52,943 nt of DNA from contig JBFJVZ010000002.1 of assembly GCA_041623895.1 (NCBI GenBank), forward strand, positions 1 to 52,943. Reading direction: 5' to 3'. Of the stretch, positions 10,001 through 18,409 are shown in pieces. The notes under the pieces were generated by a model that ran no database searches, was not told where the DNA came from, and saw only the letters and a program-made list of their open reading frames with translations. Numbering within the stretch: position 1 is the first letter of the stretch; each line of letters starts with the position of its first letter. The stretch comes from JBFJVZ01 sp041623895 (GTDB lineage Bacteria; Planctomycetota; Planctomycetia; Pirellulales; Pirellulaceae). The translations under genes and the position numbers were made by a program.

Positions 10001-10467
10001 CGCGCCAGCGCGAAATGGTCAATCCCGTTGCGGGGCCACTCGGGACGGCTAATTTCAGGCAGCGGCGGTCGTGTCGGATTCTGATACGACCAATGCCTGG
10101 CGTAGTCGCCACCTTGTTTGATCCAACGCCGAATCAAGTCGATTTCGGAATCCTTCAGCCGAGGCCCCTTGTCAGGCGGCGGCATTCGCAAGTCTTCATC
10201 ATCACTCGTCAAGCGAACCATGATCTCGCTGGCGTCAGGATCGCCCGGTTTGATCGCCGCGTATCCACCCAGATCCGCCCGCGAACCGTCTTGGGTATCC
10301 AATCGCAAATCGGCCGCCCGTTCTTCCTGGTCCGGGCCGTGACAAACCAAACAGTTGCTGGAAAACAGAGGTCGAATGTCACGATTGAAATCGACTTCGT
10401 CTTCAGCTTGCAGCATTGCCGAAGATGCAATCAATCCCATCAGAATCAGCTGTCGCACAACAAACAT
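7045..10467 (-). CDS. PSCyt1-DUF1549-discoidin-DUF1553 cytochrome protein
   Basis: I start the protein at 10467, where an ATG opens a signal peptide (MFVVRQLILMGLIASSAMLQA); an in-frame extension to 10632 adds nothing protein-like. The 1140-residue product has, in order: a planctomycete cytochrome c domain PSCyt1 with CLVCH (C39, C42, H43); a DUF1549/PSCyt2 domain with a second CAQCH site; a long linker holding an F5/8-type C (discoidin-like) beta-sandwich with the WVEIDFG and IDRVVVWNR signatures; and a C-terminal DUF1553/PSD1 domain containing the NRHWEQIFGEGIV and NTPLQALVTMNDP motifs. The family is thought to bind haem and carbohydrate in the periplasm together with its DUF1501 partner, which follows 56 bases downstream. 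The actual reaction is unknown. Confidence 0.9.
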   Translation of the reverse strand: MFVVRQLILMGLIASSAMLQAEDEVDFNRDIRPLFSSNCLVCHGPDQEERAADLRLDTQDGSRADLGGYAAIKPGDPDASEIMVRLTSDDEDLRMPPPDKGPRLKDSEIDLIRRWIKQGGDYARHWSYQNPTRPPLPEISRPEWPRNGIDHFALARMESAGLHPSPEADRLTLARRVAIDLTGLPPTWEEAIQFANDNRDDAYELFVDKQLGKPAFGERWARVWLDLARYADSAGYADDPPRTIWAYRDYVIRSLNENKPFDQFTIEQIAGDLLDNPSDDQLIATAFHRNTLTNNEGGTNDEEFRNVAIVDRVNTTMAVWMGTTMACAQCHTHKYDPITQEEYFRFFAFFNSTQDADKRNEAPLLEVWSAEQESQKQDWTKRIAELKQILDTPTPELAAAEKAWLVRVRNEPAWSPLVASQAKSQQRELKPEADGWITASGDKPATDRYTLEYPTSDGSLTGLRVEIPKDQSANFVLSKVSATWTPTGNQSIDARFVRVELPGKNKFLHLAELQAFSGGENVAQTGKASQISTDFGGDVIRVNDGITDGDYNKNSVSHTAQAENPWVEIDFGAVQPIDRVVVWNRTDGGKAILDRLTGFKVQLLDNDHQVVWEQSPPAVPAPSSTFSASGAVDLKFTAAFADFEQDGFPAASVLAEKVGKQKGWAVSPNAGQPHQLTLMLARPQQLGDGTLTVRLIHASQQKNHVLDRFRLAMTSDPAAAQWARMPTSIQTLVRLDQDKLNDQQRQQLSAFYRTIAPGLDPQRQELSETEKKLAAMKPQTTVPVMRQLPDDNKRVTKVQIRGNYLSTGDEVSEGIPAAFHPLPKDAPPNRLSLAKWLVDDNNPLTVRVVANRHWEQIFGEGIVRTSEEFGSQGELPSHPQLLDWLAVELRDSGWDLKRFLKLLVTSATYRQSSAISPELNEADPFNRLLARGPRFRISAEMVRDQALYVSGLLSDKMYGPPVKPPQPALGLKAAFGSATDWQTSGGDDRYRRGLYTTWRRSSPYPSMAQFDAPNREVCTVRRIRTNTPLQALVTMNDPVYVEAAQSLARKMIDQADQSRERLQYAFHTALIREPSDAEIQRLTDLAEQATKHYLSQAEEAKKMATEPIGNLPDGANFAEHAAWTVVANVILNLDEIFMKR

Positions 10468-10802
10468 CAACTTTTTCGTCCCAGAGAGGGCAGGGTGGGG
10501 GGAAGAATGGTTCGACGCGATCGATCGAAGCAATCTGTAGTTTACCAGAAATACGGCTATGTTCGAGCGAATCCATTGCAGACCAACTTTGATCCCGCCG
10601 CCAGAACGATCACCAACGGGGAAAATACTCATTCCGCGGCGGGAATTGAGGCAAGCACTCGGGCGAGTTTACACCGGAAAATTGTCGCACCGCAGCATTG
10701 ACTTGGAACAGCCAGTTGGTTGTGCAATGCTAGTGGTTCGTCCAGATTAACGATTGGCCGTGACCAATTACTAGCGGCTGTTGATTCGATAGCAGAGGCA
10801 TC
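10468..10802. other. Divergent intergenic region between two cytochrome genes
   Basis: These 335 bases lie between the start of the minus-strand PSCyt/DUF1553 gene and the GTG start of the plus-strand octaheme cytochrome, so both promoters should be here. A TTGACT hexamer near 10698 could be a -35 box for the plus strand, but no good -10 follows at proper spacing. I see no RNA gene or repeat. Confidence 0.45.
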
Positions 10803-12794
10803 GTGGACGTTTTATTAATTTCCCAAATTGCATTCTTGGCACTCATCATCAGCTTTGCCGCTGGTGCATTTTCGTGTTGGCAAAAACGCAAGTACGGGCT
10901 GACAATCTTATGCGGAGTGCTGATGGGCGTCTGCGGTGTGGGGTTGGTGACTTGGCCCTACTTTGCCGGGCAACCGTCGGCGCGGCAGCGACCACAGCCA
11001 CAGCCTGAGTCTCAGCGACAGTCTCAGCCCACTGACATGACACTGGCGACGTTTGAACGGTTCCGGCCAATCGAGCGAGCGACAGCAGGTTACACAGCTT
11101 CCGACGCTTGTCGCGAGTGTCATCCGGAGAATCATCGATCCTGGCATGCTTCGTATCATCGAACCATGACGCAACTGGCAACTCCCGATGCGGTGATTGC
11201 GAACTTTGACAACGTACACGTGCGTTTACGCGAACGAGATTACTCTCTGCAACAGCAAGGAGATGTGTGTTGGGTCGAGATGTACGATCCAGATTTTCCA
11301 CCATCGCCAGCCACGCAGATGAAAGTTCCGATTTTGATGACGACCGGCTCACACCACATGCAAATCTACTGGTACCCATCAGGTGTGGCCCGCACAATGG
11401 GACAACTGCCGATCATCTTCCTGAAGGAAACGCAACAATGGATTCCCCGCGCATCAGCTTTTCTTAAACCCATCTCTCCGGTCTCGTCGGAAATGGGGCG
11501 TTGGAACGATGGCTGCAGTGACTGTCATTCGACGCACAAAAGAGAGCGCCAAATCGATCCGGCAACTTGGGATACACAAATCACTGAGTTTGGCATCTCG
11601 TGCGAAGCATGCCACGGTCCCGGCGAGGATCACATCGCATTTCACAGAAACCTTAACGTCCGCGGCGACGATCCGATCGTGAATCCCAGCGATCTCTCCA
11701 GCAAACTGTCCTCCCAGGTCTGCGGGCAATGCCATTCCGTCCACTCCTTTCGAGAAAAGAACTCCGTTCTTCAAGCCCAGGGTCATGGATACCGACCGGG
11801 CAAGGATTTATCCGACACTCACGATATCTGGCGACGCGACAGCGAAGTGGTCCGCAATTTCCTGAAGCGCAGAAAATTCAAAGAAGGCGATGAGGCAGCA
11901 CTAAGAAGAATGTATTGGGACGACGGCATGATTCGAGTCTCGGGACGCGAGTTCAATGGCCTGACTGATTCAGCTTGCCATCAAAGCGGCGAGTTGTCGT
12001 GTTTCTCCTGCCATTCAATGCATCAACACGAATCAGACGAACGCTCGCTTACCGCCTGGGCGGACGATCAGCTGTCACCGGTCGGCATGAGCGATCGAGC
12101 TTGCACACAGTGTCATCAAGCGGATCAATACGGATCCAGCCATTCGCATCATTCCGATACTTCCTCGGGAGCCCGCTGCTACAACTGCCACATGCCGCAC
12201 ACGACTTATGGGCTGCTGAAGGCGATCCGCAGCCACACGATCTCCAGCCCCCAGATCGAACAGGATCTTAAAGCGGGACGCCCAAATGCGTGCAACCTGT
12301 GTCACTTGGACAAGACGTTGAAATGGAGTGCGGAGGCGATGAACCAGTGGTACGGCGACGAACTTCCGAATCTAAGCGAAGAGCAAGAAACGGTCGCGGC
12401 ATCAGTTCTGTGGTTACTGAAAAGCGACGCGGGCGGACGAGCGCTGGCCGGTTGGAGCATGGGCTGGGCCGAAGCACAGAAAACTTCAGGCAGCGACTGG
12501 ATCGCGCCGTTGCTGGCACAACTTTTGAACGATCCCTACGACGCGGTACGTTTCATCGGTCGCCGTTCCATGCGTTCGTTACCTGGCCTGCAAGATTTTC
12601 GGTTCAACGCATTGTGGCCGCAGCAACAACGTCTCGACACCATCGAATCGGTTCGTCGGGATTGGCATCAAAGAACGGAAAACAACCGCCGAGCCGAATC
12701 GCAGATTCTGATCGACGAAACAGGGTTGGACGAAAGACGTGTCGCCGACCTGCTGAAACAGAGAGACGATCGGAAAGTCGATCTGGCTGAGTAG
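10803..12794 (+). CDS. Membrane-anchored octaheme cytochrome c
   Basis: The GTG start is preceded by an AGAGG ribosome site. The 663-residue protein begins with two hydrophobic segments (about 5-23 and 32-52), then a Gln/Pro-rich linker (60-78), then the haem region. Eight CxxCH sites are visible in order: CRECH (103-107), CSDCH, CEACH, CGQCH, CFSCH, CTQCH, CYNCH and CNLCH. The spacing fits cytochrome c554-like multihaem electron carriers. The last 130 residues lack haem sites and are helical, with a HEAT-like patch (LLNDPYDAVRFIGRRSMRSL). The product probably sits in the cytoplasmic membrane facing the periplasm and passes electrons. Its partner is unknown; the divergent PSCyt protein is a possible one. 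No catalytic site for nitrite or hydroxylamine chemistry is evident. Confidence 0.8.
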   Translation: MDVLLISQIAFLALIISFAAGAFSCWQKRKYGLTILCGVLMGVCGVGLVTWPYFAGQPSARQRPQPQPESQRQSQPTDMTLATFERFRPIERATAGYTASDACRECHPENHRSWHASYHRTMTQLATPDAVIANFDNVHVRLRERDYSLQQQGDVCWVEMYDPDFPPSPATQMKVPILMTTGSHHMQIYWYPSGVARTMGQLPIIFLKETQQWIPRASAFLKPISPVSSEMGRWNDGCSDCHSTHKRERQIDPATWDTQITEFGISCEACHGPGEDHIAFHRNLNVRGDDPIVNPSDLSSKLSSQVCGQCHSVHSFREKNSVLQAQGHGYRPGKDLSDTHDIWRRDSEVVRNFLKRRKFKEGDEAALRRMYWDDGMIRVSGREFNGLTDSACHQSGELSCFSCHSMHQHESDERSLTAWADDQLSPVGMSDRACTQCHQADQYGSSHSHHSDTSSGARCYNCHMPHTTYGLLKAIRSHTISSPQIEQDLKAGRPNACNLCHLDKTLKWSAEAMNQWYGDELPNLSEEQETVAASVLWLLKSDAGGRALAGWSMGWAEAQKTSGSDWIAPLLAQLLNDPYDAVRFIGRRSMRSLPGLQDFRFNALWPQQQRLDTIESVRRDWHQRTENNRRAESQILIDETGLDERRVADLLKQRDDRKVDLAE

Positions 12795-12874
12795 AGCGAA
12801 GCGCCAAGAGTAGGCCGGCGGACGAACTCCGGTACTGAGAGCACTCTCTAAGTCTCGTTCCGCAATCAAGCTGA

Positions 12875-14065
12875 TTAAGATCCACCCAGCCCGATTCCCT
12901 CCATCGCCGCCGGAAGTTGCTTATCCACGAGGCCGCGTTTGCCTTTGCCGCTGTCCAAGCGCGAGTTGACGTCAGCCAAAGCGTCTTCGGCAATGTTGTC
13001 CCAATACTTGTGAATCCGCGAATCATGCAGCGGTTCATATGATCGAAACAGTCGGAAACCGACTCCCCGCGCCGGATCGCTGGTGAACCACCAAGGGCTC
13101 TTGGGAAAGTTGGGATCCTCCGACTTCCACTCCTCGTCATCCGATGGCAACCTGGCAGCGCTGCGCAGCTCCTGAACGTCGGCTTGCCAATGTCCACCAC
13201 GAACAACGGCCGGCGATGCTGTTTCGGTAGGCCAAACGACGGTGTCAATCGCATCAACGGGCTGCTTTTTGGCCAGCCATTGGTAACCATCTTCGGTAAA
13301 GGAATTCACCGTCCACTCGGCAACATTGCCATGCATATCGTGCAAGCCAAACGCGTTGGCTGGTTTCTTTCCGACTTGTTCTTGACCATCCGGCGCATTG
13401 TCAAAAAACCAAGCGTGGTCTTCCGCCTGCTCAGCATCATCGCCCCAGTAATAAGCCGTCGTTGATCCTGCCCGACACGCGTATTCCCATTCCGCCTCGG
13501 ACGGCAATCGGTACTGCAGTGCGGAAATCACCGAGAGCCACTTGGTGTATTGCTGAGCCGCGTATTGCGTCATCGTGACGGCCGATTGTTGTGGATCGTG
13601 GCCGTACTCGAAAGTGTGCGGCGGTTCGTACAGCGGAGTAGGTGCAGTGATGGAATCGACCTGATTATTATCATTCACATCCCGCTTGCTCTGAATCTCG
13701 AACTCGGTGAACGCCTGGTACAACGTCATGAAGTGGTCGTACTCCTCCCACGTCACCTCATGCTTACCGACCCACATTGGAGCGACGACAACTTCGATTT
13801 GCGGCCCTTCGCATGGTTCGCGTTCCGCTTCATCCTCGGGGCTACCTATCAAGAAAGTCCCGCCCGGTACCGGAATCATTTCGAACGTGCTATCGGTCCC
13901 CGGTATTTTGGCGGTATAGGGCACCATGTACTTGCCATCGACCTCAACAAAGATGCCGCTGGCAGGTCTTTGATCAATCAGGCCGACCACCTGCTGTTTG
14001 GCGGGCTGGTCCGCGACAGCGTCGACACACAACACGGCCAGCAACATCAGGGAAATCCGATACAT
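12875..14065 (-). CDS. Secreted formylglycine-generating-enzyme-fold protein
   Basis: I use the ATG at 14065 because it starts a signal peptide (MYRISLMLLAVLCVDAVA-D); a longer frame to 14224 would run into the preceding gene's stop. The 396-residue product is an FGE-sulfatase (SUMF1-type) domain, seen in FEMIPVPGGTFLIGSPEDE, VAPMWVGKHEVTWEEYDHFM, YRLPSEAEWEYACRAGS, LHDMHGNVAEWT, VVRGGHW and GVGFRLFR. True FGE enzymes activate sulfatases by making formylglycine from cysteine using catalytic cysteines. Here the expected C-terminal catalytic Cys pair is not obvious, so a binding or structural role is as likely. A DVNDNNQVD stretch could bind a metal. It follows the ABC-F gene by 158 bases on the same strand. 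Confidence 0.8.
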   Translation of the reverse strand: MYRISLMLLAVLCVDAVADQPAKQQVVGLIDQRPASGIFVEVDGKYMVPYTAKIPGTDSTFEMIPVPGGTFLIGSPEDEAEREPCEGPQIEVVVAPMWVGKHEVTWEEYDHFMTLYQAFTEFEIQSKRDVNDNNQVDSITAPTPLYEPPHTFEYGHDPQQSAVTMTQYAAQQYTKWLSVISALQYRLPSEAEWEYACRAGSTTAYYWGDDAEQAEDHAWFFDNAPDGQEQVGKKPANAFGLHDMHGNVAEWTVNSFTEDGYQWLAKKQPVDAIDTVVWPTETASPAVVRGGHWQADVQELRSAARLPSDDEEWKSEDPNFPKSPWWFTSDPARGVGFRLFRSYEPLHDSRIHKYWDNIAEDALADVNSRLDSGKGKRGLVDKQLPAAMEGIGLGGS

Positions 14066-14223
14066 AGTCTTAACTCGGTCAGACGGGCGATGCTTGACGA
14101 TGCTTGGAGAGTATAGACGGACTCGCGGTGCCATGTCGTGCCACTGGCGCGATTGTGCGCTGGACGTCCCCGTACTGTCGATTGGAATTTGTGGCCAGCA
14201 GACGGAGAGTTTCCTGGTATGCA

Positions 14224-16026
14224 TCAGGGCAACGATGCCTGCTCCAGTTCTTCCCAGCGCTGGTACGCCTCGGCCAGTTGCGCTTCCAGCATCTTCAGTT
14301 TCTCGGCATCGGCGGCGATCTGTTCGCCGGGCTGTTGATAGTAAGTCGGCTGCGACAACGTTTCGTGAAGTTCCGCAATCTCGGCTTCTAATTGCTCGAT
14401 CCTTTCCGGCAACGCCTGTAGCTCACGCTGATCTTTGTAGGACAGTTTTTGACCCTCTCGATCAACTTTGGGCGGTTGCTGCAGTTTGCCTCTGGCCGGC
14501 TCAGTTTTCGTTGGCACCTGATCCTTTCGCCGCGCCACCGCGGCGAGCCAATCGTCGTAGCCACCAACGTATTCACGGACTCCCGAATCCTCGAAGACTA
14601 TCGTGCTGGTGACCACATTGTTCAGGAACGTTCGATCGTGACTGACAATCAACAGCGTGCCGGAGAATTGACTCAGCTGTTCCTCCAGTAGTTCCAGCGT
14701 CTCGCTGTCCAAATCGTTCGTCGGCTCGTCCAGCACGATCACATTGGCTTTTTGCGTCATCAGCTTGGCCAGCAAGGCTCGATTGCGTTCACCACCGGAC
14801 AGAAATCGCACTTCGGTTCGCGCCCGCTCGGGCGTGAACAGGTAATCTTGCAAATAACCCAGAATGTGTTTGGTTTTGTCGCCGATGCGAATGCGATCCG
14901 AACCGTCGCCAACGTTTTCTTCGACGGTCTTCATTGGATCCAAGGTGTCGCGCAGCTGGTCAAAGTAGGCGACCTGCAGATTGGTACCCAAGCGGACCGA
15001 TCCGGAATCGGGCGCGATCTGACCCAACAGCAAGCGGAGCAGGGTGGTCTTGCCGGCGCCGTTGGGACCGATCACGCCAATCTTGTCACCCCGCATCACG
15101 ATGGTCGAAAAATCTTTCACGATCGGCTGGTCGCCATACGAAAACCAAACGTTTTTCAGTTCCGCAACGAGCGCTCCGCTTCTTGCCGCATCCTGCAGGT
15201 TCAATTTCGCTTTGCCTTCGACCGTGCGGCGCTCGCCGCGTTGGCGGCGCATCTCCTTCAACGAGCGGACGCGGCCTTCATTGCGCGTGCGACGCGCCTT
15301 GATCCCTTGCCTGATCCAAGCTTCTTCCTCGGCAAGTTTCTTGTCGAACAGCGCGTTCTGTTTTTCTTCCGCTGCGATTGCTTGTTCCTTGCGCATCAGA
15401 AACGTCTGGTAATCACAAGACCAATCGAACAGTTTGCCTCGATCAATCTCCCAGATCCTGGTTGCCAGGTTCTGCAAGAACGACCGATCGTGTGTGATGA
15501 AGATCAGCGTTTGTTTCCAGCCGCGGAGAAAATCTTCCAACCACAGGATTGCCGCGATATCCAAGTGGTTCGTCGGCTCGTCCAGCAATAGCACGTCCGG
15601 CTGTGATGCGATCACCGAGGCCAGCAAAACGCGGCGCTTCATTCCGCTGGAAAGCGTGGCAACTTCCAGGTCGCCATCCAACTGCATTCGTGACAGCGTT
15701 TGATCGACCGCATGTTCGATCTGCCACTGGTCTTGTGCTTCAGCGACCGCTTGCTGGCTGTGCAGCACGACCGTCTTGATCGTTCCCGACAAATCCGCGG
15801 GAACGTCCTGCGTCAAACGGCAAACCCGCGTCCCGCTGGCCACGGTGATCGACCCGTCATCGGGGACGATTTCACCGGCCAGGATTCGCAACAGCGTGGT
15901 TTTCCCAGCGCCATTTCGCCCCAACAGACCAATCCGCTGGCCGGCCTCGATCTGCGCCGAAACACCATCCAGAAGGGGTGGTCCGCGAAAACCGATACTA
16001 AGCGCTTCGATGGTGATTTGGGGCAT
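14224..16026 (-). CDS. ABC-F family ATPase (Uup-like)
   Basis: The 600-residue protein has two ABC ATPase domains in one chain and no membrane segment, as expected for ABC-F translation or ribosome-associated factors. Domain 1 has Walker A GRNGAGKT (36-43), signature LSSGMKRR and Walker B VLLLDEPTNHLD. Domain 2 has GPNGAGKTTLL, LSGGERNR and VIVLDEPTNDLD. A charged linker with many Arg/Lys lies between them. A C-terminal helical coiled-coil (RIEQLEAEIAELHETL...) resembles the Uup DNA-binding tail. The exact paralogue (Uup, EttA, YheS or other) is best guessed as Uup because of this tail. It is encoded alone, with 245 bases before it and 158 after it. Confidence 0.88.
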   Translation of the reverse strand: MPQITIEALSIGFRGPPLLDGVSAQIEAGQRIGLLGRNGAGKTTLLRILAGEIVPDDGSITVASGTRVCRLTQDVPADLSGTIKTVVLHSQQAVAEAQDQWQIEHAVDQTLSRMQLDGDLEVATLSSGMKRRVLLASVIASQPDVLLLDEPTNHLDIAAILWLEDFLRGWKQTLIFITHDRSFLQNLATRIWEIDRGKLFDWSCDYQTFLMRKEQAIAAEEKQNALFDKKLAEEEAWIRQGIKARRTRNEGRVRSLKEMRRQRGERRTVEGKAKLNLQDAARSGALVAELKNVWFSYGDQPIVKDFSTIVMRGDKIGVIGPNGAGKTTLLRLLLGQIAPDSGSVRLGTNLQVAYFDQLRDTLDPMKTVEENVGDGSDRIRIGDKTKHILGYLQDYLFTPERARTEVRFLSGGERNRALLAKLMTQKANVIVLDEPTNDLDSETLELLEEQLSQFSGTLLIVSHDRTFLNNVVTSTIVFEDSGVREYVGGYDDWLAAVARRKDQVPTKTEPARGKLQQPPKVDREGQKLSYKDQRELQALPERIEQLEAEIAELHETLSQPTYYQQPGEQIAADAEKLKMLEAQLAEAYQRWEELEQASLP

Positions 16027-16049
16027 CGTTTAATCAAAGCAGGGGTTGT

Positions 16050-16069
16050 CCTGCGACTCCGCTCGCAGG
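16050..16069. repeat. Inverted repeat upstream of the ABC-F gene
   Basis: The arms cctgcga and tcgcagg (7 bp) flank a 6-base loop. The element sits 24-43 bases upstream of the ABC-F ATG and downstream of the DUF1559 gene. No T-run follows in either direction, so it is not a standard terminator. It could be a 5' leader hairpin or an operator; the sequence does not decide between these. Confidence 0.35.
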
Positions 16070-16271
16070 GCATTTGCGGGTTTGTCGCAATACAGACCGA
16101 TTATGCGTGGACTCCCGTCGCTGCCGCCCCGCGAACGGAGTCGCTGGACTACGGGTGTTGATGCTACTGCCAAGCGAGACTCTGGCTGATAAATAACGGA
16201 CGTAGCAGTCTAAACAAAAGAGGTCAAACACCAATAGCAGCTGGGGGCTCGAAGGGTGCTTTGCACGATGA

Positions 16272-17240
16272 CTACGGCGCGTAGTCATCAATGTTGACCA
16301 CTTCGCGGGCGTCTCTGGTGATAAAAGATGCCATCACATCGATCTCCACCGAATCGGTCATGAATTTAACCGATCCGTCCGCCATCAGCAGCATGATGCC
16401 ACTGCCGGAATGGAGCGAGAACATTTCGTTGTTATTCGTGCAGTTGATCGGACAGGGTCCCGGTGACCGGAGTCCGTCTCGAGTGAATCCGTGCATGGGA
16501 ATGGCATTGACCGAATCGGCCCAGGCTGCGCCGCGAACCTTGCCATTGCTGACGCCGAAATTGCCACCGGTCGACGGCAAGAAATCAGGTCCCAACCCCA
16601 TCCGCGTCCAGAATTCCGGCCGCGTCGTGTCCTCGGCAAAAATCAACGTGTTGGAAAGGCCGTCCAGCGCGTCGCGAAATCGCACCGGCCGCCAGCCGCG
16701 AAAGAACCCTTCCAAGGAAGGCCGCGGTTGCACAAAACCGGCTTGCACCAACCTGCGTGACACAGCGGTTGGTGGCGCATAGTCGGTGGTTGCCGCATAT
16801 CGGCGGTCGACGACATGTGCCATCGTGACCAGCGATGGACGCGAGGAGGGACACTGGAAGACCGGAATGATGATTTTCACGGCATCTTCGTTTTCGGGTG
16901 CCGACCAGCGATAAGCCATGTCGTAAGTCTCGTACACACTCAGCTGCTCGATGAAGGGCAAGGTAAAGATCGCCCACCCGTGAAAGCCGTTTTGGGTTCG
17001 CTGTGGCGGTAGCCGCTTGAAACCCGAGTGATAGTTATGAAGTCCCAAGCCGATTTGGTGCAGATTATTTTGACACTGTACCTTGCGAGCCGCTTCTCGC
17101 GCCGCCTGCACCGCGGGAATCAGCAAGCCAATCAAAATCGCAATGATCGCGACCACAACCAAGAGCTCAACAAGCGTAAAGGCATTTCGCCGACAGCGGT
17201 ACAAACGTGAGCCCCTGCCGAACTGATTGAAGCCAATCAT
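16272..17240 (-). CDS. DUF1559 pseudopilin-like protein
   Basis: The 322-residue protein starts with a short leader and a type IV prepilin-like N-terminus (RRNAFTLVELLVVVAIIAILIGLLIPAV), so it should be processed by a prepilin peptidase after the residue before Phe. It continues with QAAREAARKVQCQNNLHQIGLGLHNYH, the hallmark of planctomycete DUF1559 (SBP_bac_10) proteins, and ends with an ADGSVKF segment close to the family's H-X9-DG motif. I chose the ATG at 17240; an extension to 17384 would overlap the preceding ATPase gene. These proteins occur in very many copies per planctomycete genome, and their role (pilus-like fibres or type II secretion) is not established. Confidence 0.9.
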   Translation of the reverse strand: MIGFNQFGRGSRLYRCRRNAFTLVELLVVVAIIAILIGLLIPAVQAAREAARKVQCQNNLHQIGLGLHNYHSGFKRLPPQRTQNGFHGWAIFTLPFIEQLSVYETYDMAYRWSAPENEDAVKIIIPVFQCPSSRPSLVTMAHVVDRRYAATTDYAPPTAVSRRLVQAGFVQPRPSLEGFFRGWRPVRFRDALDGLSNTLIFAEDTTRPEFWTRMGLGPDFLPSTGGNFGVSNGKVRGAAWADSVNAIPMHGFTRDGLRSPGPCPINCTNNNEMFSLHSGSGIMLLMADGSVKFMTDSVEIDVMASFITRDAREVVNIDDYAP

Positions 17241-17313
17241 GGTGGCTAGCCCGAACAATGAGGAGAAAAGAGGAAGCTCCGATTCTACTCGATTCTCGCG
17301 GCGCACGTGAACA

Positions 17314-18330
17314 TTATCCGCTGATTGTTTTGGCCGCAGTTTCTCGCTGCTCCGCCTCGCTGGACACCCTGAAAAGCTCCGCAATCACGTCCTCCAGCGG
17401 TGGATCCTCCACCACGACGTCTTCAATGGGGTGATCCCGCAAGGTTTCCGTCAGCACTCGCGGCACGTCACTGCGCTGAACACGAATTCGCACTTTCGGC
17501 CAGTTTTCGTCAAGCACTTCGCCAAACCGCGACAGTGACGGTGTGTGGCCTTCGGCCAGTTGCAGGGTAATGATCTTTAGTCCCGAAAATTTATCGATGA
17601 TGCCAGATAGTGACCCGTCGTACTGAATGGTGCCGCGGGCGATGATCACAACACGCTGACACAATGCCGCGACATCTTTCATGTAATGGCTGGTCAACAG
17701 AATCGTGATCTTTCGTTTCTCCTGGTAGTAGCGAAGGAACTGTTGAATGTTGTGCTGGGCGATCACGTCCAAGCCGATCGTCGGCTCGTCCAAGAACAAG
17801 ACTTCCGGACTGTGCAGCAGCGCCGCGATCAGTTCCATCTTCATTCGTTCGCCGAGTGACAGTTCGCGTACCGGTTGGCTGAGCAGCCGGCCAACATCCA
17901 ACAAATCGGTCAGTTCGCCCAAGGTCTGATCAAACCGCTCGACCGGGATACCGTAAATCTGTTGATGTAAGCGGTACGATTCCTGTGCCGGCAGATCCCA
18001 CCAAAGTTGGTTTTTCTGCCCCATCACCAAGGCAAACCGGCGGCGATACTCGTTGCGGCGTTGCCAGGGCACGAATCCCATCACCGTGGCTGAGCCGCTG
18101 GTCGGATTGATGACGCCGCTAAGAAGTTTCAGTGTTGTCGTCTTGCCCGCACCATTGGGACCAAGAAAGGCCACAAACTCGCCTTGCTGGACATCCAAAT
18201 CGATCCCCCGGACCGCTTCGACATCGCTGTACTCACGGCGGAACAAACCACGAATGCTTCCACCCAAACCCTCACGCTTTTTGTAAACGCGGTATGATTT
18301 GGTCAATTCGCGGACTTCGATGATCGACAT
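17314..18330 (-). CDS. ABC-2-type transporter ATP-binding protein (orphan)
   Basis: I take the ATG at 18330 (MSIIEVRELTKSYRVYK), which is the normal start of the ATPase fold. The 338-residue protein has Walker A GPNGAGKTTTLK, a Q-loop in LVMGQKNQLWWDLP, signature LSLGERMKMEL, Walker B VLFLDEPTIGLD and the H-loop in LLTSHYMKDV. The MGQKNQLWWDLP segment is typical of ATPases that pair with ABC-2 permeases. A C-terminal regulatory tail (about 240-338) follows. No permease gene lies next to it: the downstream gene is the DUF1559 protein and the upstream gene is ispF on the other strand. The partner must be encoded elsewhere. The substrate is unknown. Confidence 0.87.
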   Translation of the reverse strand: MSIIEVRELTKSYRVYKKREGLGGSIRGLFRREYSDVEAVRGIDLDVQQGEFVAFLGPNGAGKTTTLKLLSGVINPTSGSATVMGFVPWQRRNEYRRRFALVMGQKNQLWWDLPAQESYRLHQQIYGIPVERFDQTLGELTDLLDVGRLLSQPVRELSLGERMKMELIAALLHSPEVLFLDEPTIGLDVIAQHNIQQFLRYYQEKRKITILLTSHYMKDVAALCQRVVIIARGTIQYDGSLSGIIDKFSGLKIITLQLAEGHTPSLSRFGEVLDENWPKVRIRVQRSDVPRVLTETLRDHPIEDVVVEDPPLEDVIAELFRVSSEAEQRETAAKTISG

Positions 18331-18409
18331 CAGGTCGTTGGCTCGCGTGCGGAAACAGAAGTGCGGCGGTATTGTAGGCTGCCAACAAAACCACGCCACT
18401 CAGCAAGCG

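Noticed and set aside
12604..13290. A 228-codon minus-strand open frame across the cytochrome and FGE-like 3' ends
   Set aside because: It runs through two supported genes in the wrong frames and shows no protein family.
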